DNA from: Ampelocalamus luodianensis
Lineage: Eukaryota > Streptophyta > Magnoliopsida > Poales > Poaceae
Reading direction: 5' to 3'
Length of the DNA stretch: 64,000 nt
NCBI GenBank assembly: GCA_036346255.1
Contig: CM070626.1
Location: forward strand, 15,772,001 to 15,836,000
Of the stretch, positions 57,060-64,000 are shown one piece after another (positions within the stretch are counted from its first letter, which is position 1; each line of letters begins with the position of its first letter). The translations under genes were made by a program, and so were the position numbers. The notes under the pieces are model-generated. The model was not told the origin of the DNA. It saw nothing but the letters and a program-made list of their open reading frames with translations, and searched no databases.

Positions 57060-57661
57060 CGTCGACTTCGCCCACACGGGCTCCGCTTCTACTGGCCGCT
57101 CGCTTGGAGGCCATAGCCTCGGCGGGGCGGCTCCGACACGTCACCCTCCTCGAGGGCCATGCCTCAGCATAGCGGCCCTACAGCGACTTCACCCGCACAG
57201 GCTCCGCTGCTACTCGCTGCCCGCCTCGAGGCCATAGCCTCGGCGGGGCGGCTTCGACGCTTCACCCGCCTTGAGGGCCATTCCTCGGTGTGGCGGCCCT
57301 ACGTCGACTTCGCCCACACAGGCTGCACTCTACTCGCCGCCCGCATCGAGGCGATAGCCTCGGTGGGGCAGCTCTAATGCACCGCCCCCCTTGAGGGCCT
57401 TGCCTCAGCGTGGCGGCCCGCGTCGACTTCGCCCACACGGGCTCCGTTCCTACTCGCCGCCTGCCTTAAGGCTATAGCCTCGGTGGGGCAGCTCTGACGC
57501 GCTGCCCGCCTCGAGGGCCATTCCTCGGCGTGGTGGCTTGGCGTCAACTTCGCTCGCATGGGCTCTGCTTCTACACGCCGCTCACCTCGAGGCCATAGCC
57601 TCAACGGGGCGACTCCGACGCACCGCCCGCCTTGAGGGACATGCCTCAACGAGGTGGTCTG
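57060..57661. repeat. Tandem array, 5 units of about 121 bp
   Basis: Unit starts (cgtcgacttcgcccacacgg type) lie at 57060, 57181, 57302, 57421 and 57542, and the next partial start is at 57662. Every unit contains gaggccatagcctcggcgggg and gagggccattcctc. It is GC-rich and frame-shifting, not coding. Confidence 0.9.
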
Positions 57662-57762
57662 GCATCAACTTTTCCCGGGGTATCTGGACTTCCGAGGATC
57701 CGGGGGCGAAAGGATCACGTCTGCTCGCCCCTTGGGACCTCGGCTCTTGCAGACGAGGGAGT

Positions 57763-58000
57763 TGTCGTAGTAGGGCGCCAAGAGGTGCCCTGTCCCCTAG
57801 GGTCACCGGCCATACTCAGGAAGCCTCAGGGAGAGCCATGTGTGTATGGACTAGGTCTATGTAGTGTATCCATTAAAATTTACTTTAATACCCCTCTCTT
57901 TCTCAATGTAAAGCAAGGGCAAGAAGGAAAATGTGCCCCTATCTTGTCTAAGGGCCCATTCACACTCAATGCAATACACTTATACATCTTATGTCTTTGA
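57763..58000 (+). repeat. Partial LTR copy, 3' end missing
   Basis: It starts tgtcgtagtagggc like the LTR at 51700 and follows it to the tacatctt word, then breaks off before the last 70-80 bp. Just upstream is a purine-rich acgagggagt, fitting a polypurine tract. A 22-bp direct repeat begins at its broken end. Confidence 0.65.
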
Positions 58001-58096
58001 CTAATGGTTGCAATGGACCAGCCTGTCTAGTTGTTGAAGTTCACCACTTGACTCTAGTTTATCAAGTGAGAGATGACTAATGGTTGCAATGGACCA
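57999..58096. repeat. 22-bp direct repeat, copies 76 bp apart
   Basis: The stretch at 57999-58020, beginning gactaatggttgc and ending ggacca, recurs exactly at 58075-58096. It lies at the point where the partial LTR ends. Confidence 0.85.
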
Positions 58097-58369
58097 AGTT
58101 GGAAGACCGGTGGCATGTAACAACTTGCGAAGGCCAAGAGTAACGAGAACATGGCATAGTAGTGGGGCTATGAGATGGATGGTAGCTCGTGGTGAAAAAA
58201 ATGTATAAATGTATTTGGTGATGGACCGGAACAGCGATAGCACTTATGCAATGCAAAGTAAGGAGGTCGTGGTGACTAAGGGGGGAGCGGTGGCTGGTGG
58301 CATAGGAAGGAATAGGAAGAGGTGGAATACGACAAGTGTCGTGGACGACGTTGCTAGTGACAAGGTTTA

Positions 58370-58659
58370 GGGTTCGTTTGGTTTGTTACCAATGCGAATC
58401 AAATCAAATTTTGGTAACGCCAATAAAAATTGGCTATTGTTTTGTTTGCTATCAATATTTGGTAGTGCTTATAAAATTTTGGTAACGCCAACGAAATCCA
58501 AGATCACATGCGGGCAATTCAAGGGCAAGGAGATCGCTCATCAAAATTTTGATAACTCCAAAATTTGGCTTAACCGTAATCCAAACAACGTTCATTTTGT
58601 TAATTTTGGCTTTGCCAAATTTTGACTTGATTTATTAGGGCTATGAACCAAACAACCCC
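58370..58659. mobile_element. Tourist-type (PIF/Harbinger) MITE, TSD tta
   Basis: The ends gggttcgtttggtttgt and, inverted, ggggttgtttggttcat form imperfect TIRs. The trinucleotide tta flanks both sides (58367-58369 and 58660-58662). Inside are repeated inverted words such as aattttggtaa and ttggctttgcc. At 290 bp, with no coding capacity and a TTA target, it is a good Tourist-like MITE. Confidence 0.8.
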
Positions 58660-58662
58660 TTA

Positions 58663-59676
58663 GAGCAAAGTGGGAAGAGAATAGGTGGGTTGGGGGCTTG
58701 GGGCGATGGTTGTGGGGCGAGGAGTGAGGAGAAATGGGAAGGTTGAGAGGTATCTAATTGTTTTGTCTAAGTTTGTTTCAGCTATATGACATGAAAAATA
58801 GAGTAAAATTCTTAAAACCACGCACATTTTTAATAGAAAAACTACACGTATTTGTGCAAAGCTACCGTGGAACCACACTTTAAGAAAACTTAAATGATGT
58901 TATCTAAGTGGTCTTAAAGCTTGTATAATGGTGCAATTGAGTCGTTAAGTTGTGCCATTTTGTTTCATGGCACATCACTTCTCTTGCTTCGACGTTGAAC
59001 GGATTACACTTTAGTTTATAGATCTACTTAGCTAGGAGTGAAAATATAGTTAAATTGGACATCGGTAACAAGTCAATGGCTCTGCCGGCTTTGGCTTTTT
59101 GCTCGGAAAAGCCGAAAGCCGTCCCAAACAGGTGGATTTTATCACCGCCTTTTTCCAAGCCAGAAGCCGCCTAGGGGCAGCTTCTGGCAGGCGCTTCCCG
59201 CATCCCTCGTTCCGACTTTGCCCCTAGAGTTTGGGAGTAATCACCGTTTTGCCATGGAAAGAATCCCCCTCCCCACCAGCCTCCTTGCCCAAACCCTAAC
59301 CCTAGTGCCACCCCGCCCGCTTGTATCCTCCTCCCTCCTCTCTCCTACATCGTTGCCGCGCCCACACCGTCCTCCATTGACGTCGTAGCCATGTTTTCAT
59401 TTTTTATTTGTTCAATTTTCTTTGTTTGTCTTTTTCTGTTGTAAATGAATTATTTATGTAATAATTGTTTATTGCAATAATTGTTTATGTAATAGTTGTT
59501 TATTGCAATAATTATTTATGTAATAATTGTTTATTGTTAATTGTGTTAATTAGTAGTTGTCGTCAATTGCGTTAATTGCGAAAATTATCGTTAAACGACA
59601 TCAAACAAGCTATCATTTGTCTCAGGGGCATTTTAGACATTTCTCAACTTAGAAGCTGTAGCCAGCCTACCTAACA
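58663..59676. other. Repetitive spacer, no gene seen
   Basis: It includes a GC-rich patch at 59.08-59.24 kb (gccgaaagccg, gccagaagccgcc) resembling transposon ends, and a short AT tandem repeat. I found no supported coding region. Confidence 0.4.
59449..59541. repeat. 31-bp AT-rich tandem repeat, 3 units
   Basis: Units of the form attatttatgtaataattg followed by tttattgcaata start at 59449, 59480 and 59511, with two or three substitutions. Confidence 0.8.
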
Positions 59677-59677
59677 G

Positions 59678-59975
59678 TAGACCTGATCATGGGCAGCTTG
59701 GTCCGGCGACCGGGCTTTTCGAGCTCGAGACTTGATTTTCGGCTCAAAGGTCCGACCCAAAGCTCAGAAAAGTCCAACAATTACAATTAAAAAAATATTT
59801 TTTATTCTTGAAATGAATTAACTATTAATTTTTATTAAAAAATAATTAAAAATATATTATTTTTATTGGAAACATAGTTTTCGGGCTAGGCTCTGGCCTG
59901 CCCATTCAAGGTCGGGCTTTTTCAAACCTGGCGGCCCGACCTAGCCCAGGGTTTGAACAAGTCTACTTAAGGGCT
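59678..59975. mobile_element. hAT-like MITE, about 300 bp
   Basis: It opens tagacctgatcatgggc and closes with the inverse of tagacttgttcaaaccctgg. Subterminal words ggtccggc/gtccgac and gcccgacc/gtcgggc pair across an AT-rich core. A matching 8-bp target duplication was not seen. Confidence 0.5.
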
Positions 59976-60237
59976 AGACAACTAAACATCAAACCTCTTC
60001 AGCTCTGCTGTTTAACCCTGCAGTCATTCAGCGCCACAGCACAACCAGAAACTACCGTGCCAAACAAGCCCAAGAATCATCCAACTCTTTTTGCTTTTGG
60101 CACCAACCATGGTTGAAAAACCCTAGTCGCGAGTTGCGACCAACCGACCAGGCTACCACCGTCACCTTGCCTGCTCAAATATAACCCAACTTGCAACTTC
60201 ACACCACTAGCCAAGAAAGCAAAGAACCACCGCTCCA

Positions 60238-60350
60238 ATGTCCTCCTCCCTCTCCACCCCCTCCTCTTCCTCTTCCTCTTCCTCTCCATCCTTCACCCTC
60301 TCGACCAATCCCTCCCCCAACACAAGCTACGTCTCTGTCTCCTTCCCCAA
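60238..60350 (+). CDS. Candidate first exon of a host gene, Ser-rich N-terminus
   Basis: An ATG preceded by an A-rich, plant-like leader and a tataa word at 60180 opens a 37-codon frame: MSSSLSTPSSS, then a poly-Ser run, then PSFTLSTNPSPNTSYVSVSF. It ends at a strong donor, CCAA|GTGAGT. A Ser/Thr-rich, acid-poor start of this kind would suit a chloroplast transit peptide, but that is inference. LTR sequence begins 18 bp into the putative intron, and no later exon appears before the window ends. The rest of the gene, if it exists, would lie beyond 64000. Chance is a real alternative. Confidence 0.4.
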
Positions 60351-60367
60351 GTGAGTAGCAACAGTCT

Positions 60368-61726
60368 TGTCGGTGTTTTAGAACCGATCTTACGTAAAGA
60401 TTGTTTGATTCGGGGGGTCTCCACAATTGATCACACAGACGAAGAAGACACGGGGATTTTTATACAGGTTCGGGCCTTCTCCGGTGAGAATAACAACCCT
60501 ACTCCTGTGTATCTTGTATTTGCTCTTTGGATTACAATCGAATAAGTATTTTCCTAACTGTTCTCCAAAGAAGGCTCTATTTCTTCTTTCCCCAAGCCTC
60601 TCCCTCTATCTCTAACAGATACCTATTTATACTAAGCAATAGTGGACGTTGTCCTTCCAGGCTAATTAGTCGCTCATTATTATGTAATAATGAGAGTAAT
60701 TACCGGAGTAGTAACCTCCCCATGCTGTCAATCAGTTACCAGTCAGAGATAGTGGGAATTATCTACAGTTATGTCAGAGATAACTGCATATTTTGACTGC
60801 TTAGATTCTCACTGTTTAATAGGCCGTCAAACGGGTGGGTCCAGTAAGTCATGAGGAACCTGTAGCAGGCCCCGATCGTAGAAAAACTTACGACCAGACA
60901 TACTTGTAACGATCATACCATAGTCGTAGAAGAGCTTACGACTAGGTAGTAGTCGTAACGATTATACCATGGTCGTAGAAGAGCTTACGACCAGGGGGTA
61001 GTCGTAGGGTAGCCTACGACTTCCTGACTAGTTCTTCCCTTTTGATATTTAAGGGTATGTCTTATGGCGTCATATTTCTTGATTATGGAGTAAATAAATG
61101 TGGATTATTTAGATCCTCGTCATCTAGCCCTGACTTCAAGTGAAAATAACTTACTTGGTGAAGGGTCGTAGGCGATCCTTTGACCACTAAGGGTCGTTAG
61201 GAAAGCGTTGAAGGAAAAACTCTTCAACCCTTGTTTCTCTCGACCAGGAATATGCTTGATCGAGGTAATTGGTTTAAGGTTGTCACGACTACGAGATGTC
61301 TTACGACTTGAAGCCGTCGTAGCCTTAAACCGAAAATAAGGTTTTCCGGTTGGTCTTTCACTTGACCGGGGTCAAGATGGTAATTTCACTTGAGGTGTGA
61401 AAAGGTGTCTTGGGACTTTCCATAGGCGGTAAAAGCACGTCCGTTGAAACGATTCCCGAGCGGTGGCGATCGTTGGGATTTCGCGACGTTTCATCTCAAG
61501 CGTGCGGTTATAAAGCGGGCGCGGGAAGAACTTAGGGTTCTTACCTTTTTACCCAACAATTTATTGCTTTCTTGTTTCTTCCGCACGGTGACTCAGTACA
61601 TTTTCTTGAAGCTTTCCCAACCTTAAATCTTCTCGTTCTTGAGAGAAAAATGGCGAGATTGTCTCTGAATGGGCCGAGTCGGAGATGGGCGATGCAAAAT
61701 GATCGCTTTCGCGCACGAGAAGATCC
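60368..61726 (-). mobile_element. LTR sequence, minus orientation, right limit unclear
   Basis: It begins tgtcggtgttttagaacc on the plus strand and contains tttttatacaggttcgggcc, typical of a rice gypsy LTR seen in reverse. On the minus strand a TATA box (tataaatagg, near 60628) supports that orientation. Its right end is not certain; another LTR start appears at 61727. No second copy lies in the window. Confidence 0.55.
60882..61012. repeat. Short tandem repeat with cgtagaagagcttacgac core, 3 copies
   Basis: The core gtcgtagaagagcttacgac appears at about 60882 (variant), 60923 and 60970, each followed by related gtagtcgtaacgat text. The core is itself close to palindromic (gtcgta...tacgac). 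Confidence 0.75.
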
Positions 61727-64000
61727 TGTAACATCCCAATTTTAGGCTTGTGTTTCAAATGTAAGAAAATGAGTAGAAATTAAAACTTTTCTTACATCAC
61801 TGTATTTCTGTTGTACCAAGCAAGTATTGTACAAGAAGTTATGGAAATCTGAAGTCACAAGTCTTTTGATCCAAATCTTGAACTTTCAAAACAATCTTGT
61901 CAAACCTCTGGATCATCTCACGGAAATATTTTTCCTAAGTTCTTGGGATGATATGTGACCCCTCTGAAAAGTTTCACAAATTTTAGACATTGTTTGAATA
62001 TTTTTGGAGGTCGATCAAAGCCGATTCAAAATCTGGTCAAACCTTGGGCAGTGCCTTGTTAAATTTTGGAGGAAAAAGCATAGTACAAAACCTCTGAAAA
62101 TTTTATACAAGGTCATTAACTCGACTAGCAGCTCTGTAAAAATTCCATAATTTAGGTGAGTTTGCTATCTCAAACAAACCCTCAAACTCCAAATCTGTTT
62201 GAAACTCAATTTAGGTGCGAATCAAACTCGGGCAAAGTGGGACAGTCGTCATTCAGACGATCGACTCGGTCGAGCCATGTGCATGACGCCGCGCGCGAGC
62301 TCGATCTCGTGCGCGCAGGTGAGTCGTTGGATCTCCATCCGGTAGCTCCACGACCTCCCAGCGATCCGGGCTCTTAAGCGCCCTCGGCGCTTGGGTGGTC
62401 CAAGCGGTGGGATGTCCATCGTGGGACTCCACGACCTCCCGGACCTCCTCGCGCGCTCGGACCTCCCCACCTCGGCGATTACAGGGCGTCCGAGGACCTC
62501 CCAAGCAAATGCGGGGCGTCTAGGACCTCCTCGTGTGTGTCTCTTCCTCACGACCTCCACGAGTGCGCGCCATGAAATTTCGCACCTGCGTGGTGTGTCG
62601 AGTCGAGCGGTTAGAGGCGATGAGATGTCACCTTTGCCTCTTGTCAGCGACTTTTCCTGCGACATGCATTTGTGCTAGTCGGCTTTAACCTCAAAGTCTT
62701 CACTGCTCGCCACTTGTCACATGCGTGCGTGCTGGTTGGCGAGGGCATGGTTCTTGCTCACGATGAGTTGCCTAGCCCTTGCCAAACTCCCGGGCTATAC
62801 ATAGCACGAAAACTTCCTCTCCTTTTTCCTTCTTCGTTCTTGGGTGTGCTTGGCTCCCTCGGTTGAGTGGTCCTCAAACTCAAACCCCAAGAACACCACC
62901 ACCTCGAAACCTCCATTGCCACCTTTGGAGCTCCTGTGAAGCTCGAGCTCCGGTGGTTCCATCAACGTTCTTGCTGTTTTTCTTGTCATCTCGAGCACCT
63001 CGAGCATTCTCTAACTTCTTTGTGGTTATCCATCGCGAGGTGGTCAAGTTTGGGAGGCTGCTTGTCGGGTCGAGTGCCTTCTTCTCCATCTCGGCAAGCT
63101 CTTCACGCGGGACTTCATCGACCTCCTCCAAGTCCCTCAGTCTTCCTCTGGACCTTCCCTACACTCGGGTGAGTCCATTTTAGTCCCATAGGGCTTAGGG
63201 TCTAGCTAGCTCGGCTCGTGGCGCTCGGCTTGGTCATTTCGGTTTTGCAGAAACACTTATCCTCAGTCATTCTCGGCTCGCGCGGCGTTTAAAGCCGTCG
63301 CGCCGTCAAGAGTGCCTCCGCTAGGTCGCGACAATATTGCGAGTATATCGGTGCCCTTGGTGGCGGCGGCGGCGAGTCCATCGCGGCGGCAAACGTTGAG
63401 CCGCTCGGGATTTCTGCGGTTCAAAACCTCCGTTTCGTCACTTTCTTAGGACATCATCAATGCCCCATTTATTGCTAATCATTGGGTGCATTAATCCATC
63501 TTAATTCGTGCCATTGTGTCGTGACATGTGGGCCATGGGCTTAGAAGTTAAATCCGAAGTCTTTTGGCGCCCTTTAGGTTCATTCATTGCCAATCTTCGG
63601 AGCAATAAATTTGTCTTAGCCGCCCCTTTTGTATGTTGTCCAGGTGGTCCCGCGCCATTAAAAGAAAACCCGGACCTCCGTGACTAATCTTGGCGTTCAC
63701 GACCTCTCCAAGATTAGATATGGGCCTTAGGTTCTTTTCGCAAAAACCTCGGTGTCTAGGACCTCCCCTCGAGTTGATCCTGGCCGTCTAGGACCACCTT
63801 GGTTAAATCCTAGCCGCTAGGACCACTCTTGCGCAAAATGACCTCCTCGAGGTCATTTTTGTGCTCACGCCGGGACCTCCACAGAGGTCCTCTTTGCAAA
63901 AGACCTCCCCTTGGTCATTATGCAAAGACCACCTCGAGACCACCCTCGAGGTCGTCTTTGTAAAAACCACCGTGGCCTTTACAAAGAAAACCACCTTCAG
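61727..64000 (+). mobile_element. Start of a long LTR, runs off the window
   Basis: It begins tgtaacatcccaattttagg, a common start for grass gypsy LTRs. AT-rich text follows, then from 62.2 kb a GC-rich region dense in acctcc/ggaggt words. No end, primer site or polyprotein is reached by 64000. The open frames in the GC-rich part (for example 62249-62665 minus and 62779-63183 plus) have no recognisable domain. Confidence 0.5.

Larger units (their letters stand above)
51700..58000 (+). mobile_element. Old composite LTR element with three tandem arrays
   Basis: Between the LTR at 51700-52032 and the partial LTR at 57763-58000 lies mostly non-coding internal DNA. It comprises a cgaagccca-rich leader, a four-unit array (about 205 bp), an antisense gypsy gag with its own LTR, a nine-unit array (72 bp) and a five-unit array (121 bp). 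No polyprotein lies in the sense of the LTR pair, so the outer element is non-autonomous or gutted. The LTR copies are clearly diverged, so the assembly is old, or the copies come from different insertions. Confidence 0.6.

Noticed and set aside
60363..61864. Solo LTR 60368-61859 bounded by agtct on both sides
   Set aside because: The second agtct (61860-61864) falls inside sequence that reads as one continuous second LTR starting at 61727, so the match is probably chance.
1..64000. CRISPR arrays, bacterial operons, defence islands or tRNA/rRNA genes
   Set aside because: Introns, plant gene families and grass transposons dominate. The tandem arrays have contiguous units without unique spacers. 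I saw no convincing tRNA cloverleaf.

Overview
This is plant nuclear DNA, most likely from a rice-type grass (Oryza). The evidence is large GT-AG introns, GC-rich first exons, grass-type transposable elements (TEs), and a SnRK2 kinase that closely resembles the rice SAPK4/SAPK5 pair. The species and chromosome are inferred. From memory, the 361-residue length fits SAPK4 (rice chromosome 1) better than SAPK5, but this was not checked.

I rebuilt five host genes exon by exon; all close in frame with the splice sites given. (1) SAPK4-type SnRK2 kinase, + strand, 7381-13422, 9 exons. (2) A stand-alone subtilisin-propeptide/I9 inhibitor-like secreted protein, +, 19083-20845, 3 exons. (3) An EMB8-like alpha/beta-hydrolase with membrane anchors, +, 36532-45243, 14 exons, including one GC-AG intron. 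(4) TMEM18 homologue, -, 47236-45774, 4 exons. (5) CCDC47/DUF1682 homologue, -, 51418-48670, 3 exons. A sixth candidate is only a Ser-rich first exon at 60238-60350, cut off 18 bp into its intron by LTR sequence.

Most of the rest is mobile DNA, and several elements have exact boundaries from target-site duplications (TSDs). These are a 5'-truncated L1-type LINE (3197-5805, 13-bp TSD), a SINE-like element (6404-6701), a 3.04-kb solo LTR (20981-24018, TSD gtaat), a Ty1/copia relic (about 25.6-35.08 kb) split by an internally deleted gypsy-type element (27864-33272, TSD aaact), a hAT-type element (41337-42408, 8-bp TSD), an RTE-type LINE (42989-43859, 17-bp TSD) and a Tourist MITE (58370-58659, TSD tta). 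From 51.7 to 58 kb lies an old composite LTR element. It contains three tandem arrays (about 205, 72 and 121 bp periods) and an antisense gypsy gag fragment. The right end (60.37-64 kb) is LTR sequence that runs off the window.

The genes do not form a pathway. Three of them (EMB8-like, TMEM18, CCDC47) encode membrane proteins, and the kinase and inhibitor are unrelated to these. The common theme is TE insertion inside genes or just outside their coding regions: two or more elements in SAPK4 intron 6, three in EMB8 intron 10, one 238 bp upstream of the EMB8 ATG, one about 280 bp upstream of the CCDC47 ATG, and a solo LTR 131 bp past the inhibitor stop codon. I saw no CRISPR array, tRNA, rRNA or bacterial-type system, and nothing that I can defend as a wholly new biological system.
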